Positions 25,729 through 37,908 are shown, counted from the first letter of the stretch. The stretch: 64,000 nucleotides of DNA from Epiperipatus broadwayi (GCA_028023455.1 JAQFVV010000111.1:3045909-3109908); one strand, 5' to 3'. Translations and numbers: made by a program. The notes: a model not told the origin generated them from the sequence alone.

Positions 25729-26650
25729 TACACCTGGGTCTTGTTTTACATGATAGATAGACGTAACTTACTTTGAAAAAGGGGGATATGGACTGTAATT
25801 TTTCAAAAATCGCATAAAAGCAAAGCACCAACGTAAAATTACTTTAAAATTCGTGCAAAAAAAAAAAAAAAATAAAAAATAAAATATGACTAATAAAAAA
25901 TTTCAAATTTGAAAAAAATTGATATAAGACAAACTTTTTTTTAACTATAATATTTAATTTTATCCAAAACAATATATTTTTATGCATAATTTACAGTAAT
26001 TTACATTTTTTTATACACGTTTTAATTATTATCACTATTTGCCAATAAACAGGTTCGTTTGCAAACTGGTAAAAAATCAGATTCACAAGAGGAAATACAA
26101 CTAGCACCAACATCACTCTTACATTGTGTTAATGGTTTTCTGGTGACAACGTAATTAGTAATTAATCTAACAACTAAAAATTAAATTCTTATTTTTGTCT
26201 TTAATTTTTTAATTTTCAATTTTAATTGTGCCCACTGCTATTACTCACCTTTTAAAAATAAACTTGTGGGCACTAAATTATTAATAATTGATTACATTCT
26301 TTTTTAAAAAGCAAAAACAGAATGTGATTTAAAATGCAAAATTAACACGCACATTGTTTGAACAAATTTACATTATAATCTTGTAAAATTTAATGTGTGT
26401 ATACATAAAATGTGGAAATCATGATTTTAATTTCATTATTGCATAAAATCTTACTATTATAAAGCACTGAAAATGTTGAAATTACTAAGATGAAAGTCGA
26501 ATTCCAATAATGTGCTATTACTTTCAATATATGTGAAATTTATTATTTAAAGTAATAGTGCATTATCGGAGTTCGATTTCCGGAAAAACGTGAATCGCGT
26601 AACTTCAAAATCGCATTAAATAAATCCATGTAAAAAGAGACCCAGGTGTA
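25729..26650. mobile_element. Tc1/mariner-like MITE (non-autonomous, 922 bp)
   Basis: The left end TACACCTGGGTCT and right end AGACCCAGGTGTA are perfect terminal inverted repeats, extended to about 24 bp with mismatches by a TTTTACATG passage on both sides, and flanked by TA on each side. No transposase frame is present. Inside, AATGTGCTATTACTTT near 26509 faces AAAGTAATAGTGCATT near 26549, forming an internal hairpin. The subterminal ATCGCAT and CGTAACTT motifs occur on both sides. The TA target and CACCTGGG-type ends suggest Tc1/mariner, but other TA-targeting families are possible. Confidence 0.75.
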
Positions 26651-26654
26651 TATA

Positions 26655-27960
26655 TATGTTAAATACTGTCTAGTGCTACACTAGTAATAAAAAAAAAAAT
26701 TGAAAGTCATATAACATTAAAATATTACGAAAATAACAACCTTGTGCTAAAATTCTGTCATGCCAAGATTTCGTCTATTGCATAAATAGATGTCAAGTGA
26801 AAATCAAATTAAAATAGCATATTTATATTTATCAGATTGACTATTACTATAATTCATTTTAAATTCCATTTATCTTTAGAATCAAAGGAAATTTTTTAAA
26901 TATTGATGGTCTTAAAATAAAGAAGTTTAATAATCATTATTTAATTCTTTTTTTCAATTCAGTTATGCCATAGTGAAATCATACTTCTGACTCACTATGT
27001 TGTTGAAACATTTATTATAAGATCACATGGTGAAGTATTATTGCAAATATTCTGAACACATATCAATGACATAATCATTTCATTTAATTCACAATAGAAT
27101 CAGAACAAGAACAAAAATAGATGTTCTTAACTCTTCTTGTGACCAGACTCCCCCTGACAAAATCAAACCTATGATTTTGCTCACACATCCAGAAAAATAT
27201 TTAATGCATACATCTAATCATGCCATAAACATAAAACATGGTCTTATACTATAATCATAGAATAGGACAAAAGAATTTTGAAAAATAAAAAATATATGTT
27301 GAACAAATTCTCATGAAAAATGATTATCGATCAGTTATCATTAAGAAATTGTAAAACAGAAAACAATATTAAAAAGGAAATCAAAAGAACAAATGATTAT
27401 TGCTACTGCAGTATATTCACTCATACCAAGAATATCAGACAAACTATAGAAAATATGTAATCAATAAACCATCAGAACAGGTTTCTAAAGCCACATCACA
27501 CTATAAGGGATTCTAATGTCTACAAAATCTAACTTGAAATGCCAAAAAAACAAAAACTGCATTTATGAACTACCAGAGAATATGTAATGAAATATAGTGG
27601 TGAGTTAAGCTGCCCCCTAGAAAAATGATTAAAAGGGCTCAAAGTGACTATTGAAACACTATTATGTTCCAATGAGCATAGGTTCAATTGGAAAAGATAA
27701 AAGCATTGAATAGAGAGGAAAAAGTATAAAAATGAAAATTCAAAAAAAGCCTGCTCACATGACAATAGTAAATAACCCCAAAATCAACATAGTGTGATAA
27801 TTCATAATTTTTGAAGCCACTAATTAAACTTACTTTTTAAACAGAGAAAAAAATCAGGAAGATCTTTATAGAATAGTGTATAAAATTTCTACTGACTGTT
27901 GCCATTGCCAGAATAGCCTAATCACTTAAGAACATCATCTTCAATTCAATATTCATGAAT
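26655..27960. other. No gene seen
   Basis: A+T-rich. A minus-strand open frame at 27529-27765 (Phe, Leu and Ser-rich) has no supporting feature and is probably chance. Confidence 0.5.
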
Positions 27961-27989
27961 TTAAAGATTCATATTTTATTCCCATGCTA

Positions 27990-28190
27990 GTATTGTCACT
28001 GGTCAAGCTAGAAACACCTGAAGTAAAGAGGAGACTAATATCATTCAAAATGTTGTGTTATATACTAACCTGTATTTTACTACTAACAAGATAAATCTAT
28101 TGAAAATTTTAAATAGAGTTAAAATTATTATAAAGTCATTTAACATTTAATAGTAAATAATGGACATACCAACATATAATTACTGATAAA
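27990..28190. repeat. Single arm of the foldback family seen at 34.45 kb
   Basis: CATGCTAGTATTGTCACTGG, ACACCTGAAGTAAAGAGGAG, ACTAATATC, AACCTGT and CTACTAACAA follow the same order as the right arm of the 34.45-34.98 kb foldback. The end, ATTTAATAGTAAATAATGGA followed by CCAACATATAATTAC, resembles the outer ends of the foldbacks at 31.6 kb. Here the inverted partner is missing. Confidence 0.65.
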
Positions 28191-28271
28191 TGTGTTACAT
28201 TTAGTTGATGTTCACTATAGAATGTTTATTTATGCAGTAGATGAAACTATAATCATGATGGAATTGTTATA

Positions 28272-28318
28272 TGATTTTTTATTTTATATATATATATATA
28301 TATATAAAATAAAAAATA

Positions 28319-28354
<36 letters not shown>
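28272..28354. repeat. (TA)n microsatellite with inverted flanks
   Basis: TTTTTTATTTTATATA and TATATAAAATAAAAAA flank a TA run, followed by a second TA run ending at 28354. Confidence 0.9.
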
Positions 28355-28357
<3 letters not shown>

Positions 28358-28359
28358 GA

Positions 28360-31050
28360 ACATGATGGAAATTAATTTATTGCTAAATAATCCACATAAG
28401 TATCTTAAAAGCTTTAATGATGGAAGCCAAGATTTATATAGCACTCAAAATGTGAGCATCGTTAGAGATAAGTCATCAAAATTTCTATACCTGACATATA
28501 ACTAACTATACTTTTAGGAAATACATTTCATATATGATTTTTTTAATGATAACTTCTAGAAGGTGAAATAAACTAATTGCTTAACTAAATAATATCAAAT
28601 ATTCTGAATTTCAATCTTTGGATTAAAACCCTATAATATCTTTTTACAATAGTGCACTAGATTAACTTTAATTTCTATTTAGAACAACAGATATCAATTA
28701 TAGATGGAACCACAATCTAGAGTTTTAGAATGTTTATCTTTATTTCAGTGAAAATATAATTTTAATCCAACTACTCCATATTAATTTATCTTTAGGCTAT
28801 TGTGTCAGAATGGATTACGAGTTCAGAAATAATCACACACATAAAAACATATGACAGCAGGAAATTGAATTTGTTCTGATACTGAAATAGTTTTAGTAAT
28901 AATATTTTATATAATACTAAGCTTGCTGTTTTATACACAATTGAACCTATACATAATAATTGATAAGCTAAGCACTTTCGGGAATTCTATGTTCCCATAT
29001 TCATAGCTCTTTTCATAGTAGTTAGTGAATGCCACAGTAATGTATTCAAATTTATTCAATAACGTTTAAATAACCCACTTTTTAGAGATAGTAAAGCAGG
29101 CATTTCTTCACTTGATTGCTTTGGGATCATTCGCGATAAACCAAGCCTCTTTTATTTTTTAATGGGTTATTAAACTAATGACAAATATTATAAAATATAG
29201 AAGCTAGATTTAAAATAAAAAAGTGTAATTTAATCAATTTAAGATTCCAAGCATATTATTTTTTATCTTTTTTCATAGGAATAAAGTTTCCTATCAACCA
29301 ACCTATTGATGTTATTGGGCTGATTACAATAATAAGCTTACATAACCAAGATTGACAAACATGCAGTAGATATTGTTTAATTAAAAAAAAATCAAAAACC
29401 ATAAAAGTACAGAATGATTTCTTTTGTTTGGTCACAGACTATAATTTTGATATTATATAAAAAACAATATAAAACTTTTTGTAAGCTTACTTATTTGAGA
29501 TGATTGTCAATAATCTATACCGCTACATTTATAACGCATCTTTTATGTTTTAAATTGCTTGCTTGTAGTAAAATTATTCTAACAATTTATTTGTTTTTAA
29601 TCTTGCAATAATCAGTGATGGCAATTTCTTTAGATAATTTAATAGCTTTCAAAAGATATTACTTAATTTCCTTGAAGGTTTTTAATTGTTTTTTATGGTA
29701 TATTATTATTTTTACTAGAAGAATATTTTTGCTATTATATGATGGCAGAATTCTTTCATCAATGGTAATATCTCACAGTCGGATGATGTAGAGATTTCTG
29801 TTACATGATGGCCATTTGCTTGCAGGAGGATGAGAGAAATAGGAGAAATTATTGTAGTGATGTTCTAGTCATACATATTAATTGAAATGGTGATAAAATA
29901 CTGTTTTCCATATTGTTAAAATATAGAAAAATTATAATAATATTACATTTCTTGTGGTTGAATCTACAGATTTTTAATGATTATTTTAAAGTGAGTGTCG
30001 ATCATTTAAGTCTTTTTGGCTTCTATTTCTACAAATTGAACTATAGCCAATTAAATAACAACTGATGAAATTGGTGGAAATTTTCCTTTTACATCTGCTT
30101 ATCCAAATACCAAAATCATCATTCCAAAATAACTAATACAATATTGTTTTTTCTAATTGTATAACGATGGTGGTTCTTCAATCTATCACTTGATAAACAA
30201 ATTAATTATTATAAATGTTTATCCAGTACTTTGTTTATGAATTAATTGTTGATTTACCATGTTAATCATCTGTTTATCCAAGTATTTATTCCTAACTAAC
30301 GTTTTGAAAAATAAAATATATGCTTTATTCTTACCATATTTCATATTTAATTACTTTATCCATTATCATGATTAAATATTTCACAAAATTTATTAACGAA
30401 ATACTATTTTATTTCTTTATCTTACAGCTATACTATTAAATATTAATTATAAATATATAAATTTATTAAAATACATACATTTTGTCTAATACTTTTTATA
30501 TCTCAGAATAACATTAAATATAACATTAAAAGAAATAAGATCAATATATCTCAATAATATTTAAGACATCAATAAACTGTTGTAATTTCTAATATTTCAC
30601 AAAATAAAAAGTTACTTTAAAAACGCACTATATTTAAGTTCTTTTACTGTCTTTGTGTGACAGCAATATGCTTAATGATAATTTAGTGATCTTTGTATGC
30701 TACAAAAACTTGCATTTGTTATTGTCAGAAGATGTACAAAATATTATCAGTCTGACATTTTGTATTTGTATTATGGACATATTCATGAATCTTTGATATA
30801 GGATAGAAAATAGAATAGAATTTTTGTGATCAGTAAAACTTATATTTAGATTATCCATAGCTAAGAATAATATGATCAAATTGATTAATTTTTTGATGCC
30901 GTTTTGAATAAATTGCTTATGATTTGTAATAATTTAACATATCTCATAGGTGAACATAAAATGTGTTAACAGGATAAAATAATTATATACAGGGTTAAAT
31001 GTCTCTCCAAGATGTCCAAAAGTAAATATTTACATAAAAAAATCACATTT
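28360..31050. other. A+T-rich stretch, no gene seen
   Basis: No coding, RNA or clear repeat feature recognised over 2.7 kb. Confidence 0.5.
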
Positions 31051-31066
31051 ATCATAATGCATTTTT

Positions 31067-31163
31067 TTCATATGTCATAGCATCAGCCTAGAAGTGAACC
31101 CGCTAACCCAAGACAACTGCTTGTAAGGCAGCTGTGCTGAACTCTCAACTGCTAATGCTTGTC
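31067..31163 (-). mobile_element. tRNA-derived SINE, copy 2 (diverged)
   Basis: The minus-strand SINE ends in the same GATGCTATGACATATG wording as copy 1. The A-box region is diverged, and a deletion near the B box has shortened it. It is flanked by a near-perfect duplication of CATAATGCATTTTT (about 31053-31066 and 31164-31177). Confidence 0.8.
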
Positions 31164-31178
31164 CATAATGCATTTTTA

Positions 31179-31555
31179 ACAATGCTTTAATTAATTTAAG
31201 AAAGTTTCAATTGATTAGAAGTTTTACTTATATCTAAAAAACATTCATAATATAGTCATTTATTATATATACATAAAATAGTTGTATTTAATCTACATAT
31301 ATGCATAGGGTATTTATCTTTATTTATAAATACTCCAAATTTTATAGAATTTGTTAAGAGTGTATTAGGTATTTGAGGTGTTTTAATTGATTTTTAAGTG
31401 TGAAGAAGACTAGTAATTAGTCAAAAATTGTCTTAAATTAAATAAAGCATTATGAAAGGAGCTTTCTAAGAAGAGTGTTATTTTGTTGTAAAGCCAAATG
31501 TCTCTGATAACCCTCTTAAAAGAAACAATAAAGAAAAGGACATTGTCCATTAGTT
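31179..31555. other. A+T-rich stretch, no gene seen
   Basis: No feature recognised between the SINE and the foldback. Confidence 0.5.
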
Positions 31556-31557
31556 AT

Positions 31558-31785
31558 TATTGTATGTTGGATTTCTATCATCTAACATTAAATATTGAAT
31601 AACTTTAAATAAATTATAAATTTTCTAATTGCATTCAACTTCTAGTAATAAAACATAGGATGTGTCCTATTATTAGCAGTTAAATGTAATTAGAAAATTT
31701 AAATAAAGTTTAAAAATTTATTTAAATTCATCCAATATTTAATGTTAGATGATGAAAATATTCCAACATATAATTCTAACTAAAA
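31558..31785. mobile_element. Foldback (palindromic) element, family with 34.45 kb
   Basis: Almost the entire 228 bp is two inverted arms meeting at ACATAGGATGTGTCCTATT. The left arm wording TATCATCTAACATTAAATAT has its complement ATATTTAATGTTAGATGATG in the right arm, and ATAAATTTTCTAATT-type wording is mirrored near the centre. The ends (GTATGTTGGATTT / ATATTCCAACATAT) resemble those of the 34.45-kb element. No coding capacity. Confidence 0.8.
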
Positions 31786-32492
31786 TGCTATGATCACACA
31801 CTTCCAAGTAATAAAAGTTTTAGTAATTTTCTTCTTCATTGATCATATATCTAAAAAAAAGCCAGATATTCATTTAGTGTACCAATAATTTGAAGGCTAT
31901 CTGAATTGATTGAAATCCTTTTATCTGAAAGAAAAAATCTAAACCTGCTTGGGATCTGTGAAGATCATCCAAATTTTATTAAACTTATATTTGAATCAGA
32001 CACACACACATATATATAATCATCTTTATTAACAAATAAAAAATGTTTGTCATTTAGCGAATGGCATATTTCAGCAATATGTTATTTAAACCTACAAATA
32101 TCACATAATCTACACTGAGTAGCGCTACTAAATGAAGAGTTGCCTCTGTAGCAATATGCTGTTTATTATATAAGATGATTCTTGATATAAACATATTAAC
32201 AATACCATGAAGAAGCAAAATAAAATGAATTTTTATTTTTTAGTCACTACTTGCAACACAGCCTTAAAAAGATATACAGAGTGAAAATCTTAGAAAATAT
32301 TCATGCAAATAGTTATCCAAATTGAAATTCTTGGATAATGTTTACAATGGCCTGTAATCTAGACATTTTTTTAATAAATTAAAATATGCCATGTATACAC
32401 AAAGTAGAAGAGAGTACAAATAATTTTTTCGAAAATAATATTTTTATTAGGTAAAACTTCTTATCTGATATCAGTTATATAAATTTGTATAT
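31786..32492. other. No gene seen
   Basis: A+T-rich sequence with a short CA/TA tract near 32000. Nothing else recognised. Confidence 0.5.
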
Positions 32493-32507
32493 TAAATAGA
32501 TTTAGTT

Positions 32508-32618
32508 CTTTTTTTATATGTCATAGCATCAGCGGGAGGCAAGCCCGCAACAACCGTCTGCAACCAACTGCTTGCTTGCAAGGTAGTTGTGCTGACCGCT
32601 CGGCTAACAATGCTTGAC
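32508..32618 (-). mobile_element. tRNA-derived SINE, copy 3
   Basis: On the minus strand it starts near CAAGCATTGTTAGCCGAGCG, has the A-box-like GGTCAGCACAAC region and B-box-like GCGGGCTTGCCTCCC, and ends at GATGCTATGACATAT. It is flanked by a 15-bp target duplication with one mismatch (TAAATAGATTTAGTT at 32493 and TAAATAGACTTAGTT at 32619). Confidence 0.85.
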
Positions 32619-32639
32619 TAAATAGACTTAGTTGACTAG

Positions 32640-33439
32640 TTAAATTCAGTTTTTACTTAGGTCTGGTTTATATAATGTTTTATTAATTTTAATTCTCTCA
32701 TATATTGAGAAGTCCTCTGAGAATTAGAGTTTGTCATTGATCGCAATAAGAACTTAAAAACAAGTTTATCCCGAAGTGTTTTTTGACTAAAATTCTACCA
32801 AAAAGAAATTGAATTTGTGTCTTTTATAGTGATCAGTATATATTTTTAAAATCTGGAAATTATTAGTAAAATTCCTTTTTGATAAAAAAATAAAATATTA
32901 ATTCTGGCAAACAGTAGCATTTGCTGCTAGTATGGGGAAAAACTTTTTAAATCTTTTCACTTTATATTGTAGTTTTGATTGTAATATATTTTATTCAATT
33001 GTTTAGAGTACAAGTTTCATTACTACATGAGTCAATTTTTATTTTTAAATAAATTAAATACTTATAATTACAGATGAAGTACAGTCTAATTTTATTTATT
33101 TGTCTTGAATCATTATTATAATATATAAAACACATAATATGACTGAGACAAGTTTAAGGAATATTATGAATTTTTAATTTTTTTAAATAACTTCTTAGCT
33201 TACATAAAATATTTTGTATTCTTTGAATAATTTATTGTAGGTCTGAATGAGATAATTATTTAAAGACCATTAAAATGTTATGAGCTTTGCTTGAATTAAT
33301 TTTTGGGCTTTTCTGAATCCAGTGTATTAATTATTTGCTAATCTCTACTAATCTAAGCATAGAGCTAGGGCTGAATGTAACTGCCATCATTAGAAGCCAC
33401 TTAGAAACAAATATGGCCAGTCCAATTCCAAAAAAGTCA
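32640..33439. other. A+T-rich stretch, no gene seen
   Basis: No coding, RNA or repeat feature recognised. Confidence 0.5.
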
Positions 33440-33715
<276 letters not shown>

Positions 33716-34450
33716 CAACACTAGATGATGACTTTTGCAATAACCCTGTAAATCAGTTAAAACATGACAAAATCTATACATAGAATATGCAAATCCATTA
33801 TAATCTGGAAAGCTTCAATATCTTATTTAATTATAGTTCTCCTTGGTATTCTCACTTCAGTTATATTTTTTCAATAAAAGCTATTATGTCTTCTTGAAAT
33901 AATCATTATAATGTAAATGGGCTCTTATGAAAACCATGCTTAAGTTTATTATAAAGTACTTTATTAGAAAATCTTGTATCACTTCACACATCCAATGCAA
34001 TGAATTTGTGATTTTGCAATAGTAGATTCTAAAGGGAGACATGCAGCACTTTGAAGAAGCGTTGATTGGTTTTATGATCTTGCCCTATATTTTAAAATTT
34101 TATAAAGAATTCTTACTAAGAATTTTTTCATAAAATTTTTCTAATGCTTTTATTTTTAGATTGATTAAATTGGGTAAAATAACATCTCTATTTATAATTA
34201 AATTAATTGAAGTTATTATATTATAATTACTGTGAGAACTTATCAAATACAGCAGTACATTGGAGTCTGAGATGCACTTCAACGTTTAAACATGATGTGT
34301 ACTCCAAAAGTTACCAAGAGACTTAAATTGATGAGAAACCAAGCTGATTATCCAAGTTAAAAGTAAGAATTTTTTTCCACTACTGGTTGATAAAAACAAT
34401 TTGAGATTTTTGAACATTAACCTTTTTCCTGAAGGTTTGTAATGATGGTG
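33716..34450. other. No gene seen
   Basis: A+T-rich. Nothing recognised. Confidence 0.5.
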
Positions 34451-34451
34451 T

Positions 34452-34980
34452 TCTAATTGTATTTTTATATTGGACTATTTCCATCATTTAATATATGCAT
34501 TGAATGTTTTTAGAAAAAATTAACTTTTTTAAAATATTCTAAATACATTCAACTGTTAATAATAGCATATCAAATAGGTTAGAATATGCACAATGTTGTA
34601 ATAAGTATTAGTCTCCCTTCTTTTTCAGGTGTTGCTGGCCTGACCAGTGACAGTACTAGTATGGGATTCGAACTTGGATCCTTAAATTCCTTTTGAATTT
34701 TAAGGTGAATTTAAGATATCTTAAAATTAAAAACTCAAGAATATAAGGACCCAGGTTCGAATCCCATGCTAGTACTGTCACTGGTCAGGCCAGCAACACC
34801 TAAAGAAGAGGGGAGACTAATACCTCTCAAAACGTCGTGCATATGCTAACCTGTTTGATGTGCTATTACTAACAGTCGAATGTATTTGGAATATTTAAAT
34901 AAAGTTAAATTTTTCTAAAGACATTCAATACATATATTAGATGATGGAAATAGTCCAATGTAAAAATACAATTTTGAACA
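34452..34980. mobile_element. Foldback element with about 250-bp arms
   Basis: The left arm (34452-34700) and right arm (34735-34980) are inverted copies. GGTGTTGCTGGCCTGACCAG on the left has its complement in CTGGTCAGGCCAGCAACACC on the right, and outside these GGACTATTTCCATCAT pairs with ATGATGGAAATAGTCC. The inner wording GGGATTCGAACTTGGATCC resembles a tRNA B box (GGTTCGAAxCC), so the arm may derive from a tRNA-like SINE. Related elements are at 27.99 and 31.56 kb. It would transcribe into a long hairpin. Confidence 0.85.
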
Positions 34981-35788
34981 TTAGTATTTAAATCAAATTT
35001 TTTATATGTGGGTAATCAAAACATTAAATATGGTCTATAGATTGTTTGCTCAACTATCAATGCAAACAAACTATGCCATGTTGCCCGTAAATGATTCCAA
35101 AGACTATTGTTATCTGGAATTAGTTATCAAGTGCTATGGTATTTATCAGTAACTTAGCTCAGAGTAAATTAAAAAAACAATAATAAAAATCAGTGAAAAA
35201 TTTATAAATATTTTAAAGATTTATGATGATGATGACATTTGCAGAATTCACTGATCTTTCTTGAGAGAAAAAACAAAACAAATATATCTCAGTTGTACCT
35301 GTGAGCGTTTCAGTCATGCTTTTTAAAACATAAGGAGAGTTCTTCCGCATAGGGTATATAAAACAAATGATGATTGAATTTGCAATTAGTCCATACTTTT
35401 AATACTTTCCTCTTTTTTTTTTTTAAAAAAACAAAACAAAACAAACAAACCAGCAATCCGATCACATTTTTGATAACAGTATTAACAAAATTTATATATA
35501 TTAAATTTTAGTCAGAGCGTCAAGCAAATTGTAGGCTTTTATTTATTATAATTCGCATTCACTATTAAATAAGTTGAGGATAAAAAAGACTTCGGTTTGA
35601 ATTAGACTTAGTTATTTTGTTTCTCACAGCGGCGCTACTGACGTATGTCATCAAAACAATTTACTAGCAAAATTTCAAACATTTCTTTTACCGAGGTTCA
35701 CTAAGACTTGATAAAACCGAAAAAAAATATTAAAAATGCTTGACTAAATGGATATTTAATTTTTGTGAATTAATTCTAAAGAAACGTT
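34981..35788. other. Upstream region of the receptor exon
   Basis: A+T-rich to about 35600, then slightly richer in G+C. It presumably holds the promoter and 5' UTR, or upstream non-coding exons, of the receptor. An in-frame TAA at 35777-35779 lies 12 nt before the ATG, so the coding frame does not extend upstream without splicing. No TATA box or initiator could be assigned. Confidence 0.4.
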
Positions 35789-36301
35789 ATGAATTGCAAT
35801 AATACAACAGCAACTTTTGATATTAGTAAATACGGGTGCCTTATTAATGCGACGATTAGATCGAAATCTTTATCAGCGGAACTTAGCTTTAATGAAAGTA
35901 CAGTGACCACTGTCGTTCCTTATTGTATATTATTTGTCGTAGCTGCTATTGGCAATTTAACAGTTTTTATCACTCTTTGTAGAAATAGATGTCACAAATC
36001 CCGAGTGAATATGTTAATAATGCATCTTGCGATCGCCGATTTAATTGTCACCTTTATTATGATGCCTCTGGAAATTGGATGGAGATTCACGGTCTCTTGG
36101 CGAGCAGGAGAAATTACTTGTAAAGTCATGAGTTTTTTACGCACTTTTGGTCTTTATTTATCTTCTTTTGTGCTAGTTTGTATAAGTTTAGATCGCTATT
36201 TTGCTATTGTACACCCACTTAAAGTGAACGATGCTCAGCGACGTGGAAAACTTATGGTTTGCTTTGCTTGGATATTTAGTTTTATTTGCTGCATACCTCA
36301 G
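35789..36301 (+). CDS. First coding exon of a GnRH/AKH/corazonin-type neuropeptide GPCR
   Basis: This is the N-terminal 171 residues of a seven-transmembrane receptor for a GnRH-superfamily peptide, acting at the plasma membrane through G proteins. The N-terminus has glycosylation sites (N4/N5, N20, N35) and no obvious signal peptide. TM1 is about 43-64 with the GN motif (G55-N56). TM2 is about 74-94 with LAIADL (D84), followed by MPLEIGW. C111 is the conserved cysteine before TM3. TM3 ends in the DRY motif (D135-R136-Y137), followed by FAIVHPL. TM4 begins near 155 and the exon ends at IPQ. The EIGW plus LYLSSFVLVCISLDRYFA wording is typical of GnRH, AKH and corazonin receptors rather than vasopressin receptors. 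The exon is 513 nt (exactly 171 codons), so the following intron is phase 0 within TM4, as in vertebrate GnRH receptors. Composition is clearly less A+T-rich than the flanks. Which of the three subfamilies it belongs to cannot be settled from half the protein. TM4-TM7 exons were not found in this window. Confidence 0.93.
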
Positions 36302-36307
36302 GTAAGT
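36302..36307 (+). other. Splice donor of the receptor exon
   Basis: CAG|GTAAGT is a consensus donor directly after codon 171 (CAG, Gln). Reading through gives only 11 further residues before a stop at 36335-36337, and those do not resemble the family, which supports splicing here. Confidence 0.9.
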
Positions 36308-36607
36308 TTTTTCTTAATTAGTCGAAAGTATTTATAGATTTAAATAAAGGATTTTTCAATTAATAAATGTTTGTAAAGCTAAGTAAAAATCCTAATTTGT
36401 TTAATAAATTCGCATACATTCACCCTGGTTCGGCCGCGAAAACGCATTTTTATTTTAAAAGCTTTTCAAATCGGAATTTATTTAAGTTTGTTTCGAAAAG
36501 ACAATAAACACAGAAGAGAGCGCAAGTCATGCAGTTATTTAAATTAAAAATAATTTATTTCTTAAATTAATTCTTTTTTTAAAAAAAGATAGTCTCTTTT
36601 ATATACT

Positions 36608-36687
36608 GTATATATAAATGAGTTTACGTATCTACGTAATATCTTTAGTATATATAAATGAGTTTACGTATCTACGTAATATCTTTA
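36608..36687. repeat. Two perfect 40-bp tandem units, each with a hairpin
   Basis: GTATATATAAATGAG begins units at 36608 and 36648, with identical sequence throughout both. Each contains TTACGTA TC TACGTAA, a perfect 7-bp inverted repeat. Confidence 0.9.
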
Positions 36688-36829
36688 ACCTCCTAAAATT
36701 TGGTAGTTTAGACTCAATTACAAATATTTTTCTGCTAATAATATATATCAAGTAACTAGAAACAAAATAAAAGAACAAAACAGTTAATAAAATTTATAAA
36801 AGAAAAATTTAAAAATGGAAAAATATAGT

Positions 36830-37405
36830 TTTAAAAAAGGTTAGTCTTAAGAAATCTAGTAATGAGATAAGAAAAAAAAATTGACGACAATAGAAGTTAT
36901 TAGGAGAACATGATGAAATAATTGTTTAAGTTAGAAAAATAAATGTATTCTTTTGTATGGCAAAATAAAACAATTTGATTTTAAAAAGTTACAAATGTAT
37001 TTTTAATAAAGAATAAAATTCCACATCTCACAAGCAATCATATTGCTTATTGCTTCTTTGAATCAATATATCTGTACAAAATAATCAGTTAATACCTGAT
37101 GCATTATTTACATTATGTATAATGTATGAGGTAAACTCAATAAATACCTGCCTTCCCAGAGTTCGTACTGATATATTGATTCAAATAAGCAATATGATTG
37201 ATTGCAGATGAGGAATTTATCTTTGATAATAGAATTGTGTGCTTTTATTCTAATTGTTTTACTTTGCCATACAATAGAAATATGTCTATTTCTTTCACTA
37301 AGCTATTTATTTCATAATATTTCTTTTATAGTGCTTTTTATCATCATCATTTTTTTCTTAACTCATTATTAGATTTCTTAAGGCTAAGCTTTTTTTTCAA
37401 ACTAC
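36830..37405. mobile_element. Foldback element in the receptor intron
   Basis: An inverted repeat with arms of about 250 bp. Left landmarks AGTCTTAAGAAATCTAGTAA, TTGTATGGCAAAATAAAAC, AAGCAATCATATTGCTTATT and AATCAATATATCTGTAC have complementary partners on the right in reverse order: GTACTGATATATTGATT, AATAAGCAATATGATTG, TTTACTTTGCCATACAA and ATTAGATTTCTTAAGGCT. The loop is at about 37080-37165. It lies 530 bp after the splice donor on the transcribed strand, so the pre-mRNA would contain a long imperfect duplex. It is unrelated in sequence to the 34.45-kb family. Confidence 0.85.
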
Positions 37406-37870
37406 ATTTTTCAATTTGTTTCTGCAAAAGTCCAAAGAGGACTATTTGCTGATTTTCTATTGAAACAGGACTGTCAAAAAGTACCATCTATCATATTCTT
37501 AAGGCTCAAAAATGGTACTACTATAAACTCATCAGAATTTAACCTCATAGTGGCTATCAGAGAAAATTTTTGAAATGATTTACACAATAATATATTTAGA
37601 AAATCATATTTTTTTCCAATTTTTCATTAACCCTGAAACTATTTATCGACACATACACATATATTTTCAAATTTTTGATTTTATCAGTTCTATCATTTCA
37701 TAATTACCCATTATCAATGTAAACTTTATCTCCACCATGCCATGAAAGCATCAGTTCACCAGAAATCAACTTGGTAGTGAATAATCAGAGAAAAATTTTG
37801 GGATGATTTACAAACATATTTAGAACATCAAATTTTCTTACACTTTTATGTTTGATGATAAAAACTATTT

Positions 37871-37908
<38 letters not shown>

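Noticed and set aside
35639-35650. CRE-like TGACGTATGTCA upstream of the receptor
   Set aside because: One imperfect site 140 bp before the ATG is not enough without conservation or a mapped transcription start.
36302-36337. Read-through extension of the receptor by 11 residues
   Set aside because: A consensus splice donor precedes it, and the extra residues do not match the expected TM4 continuation.
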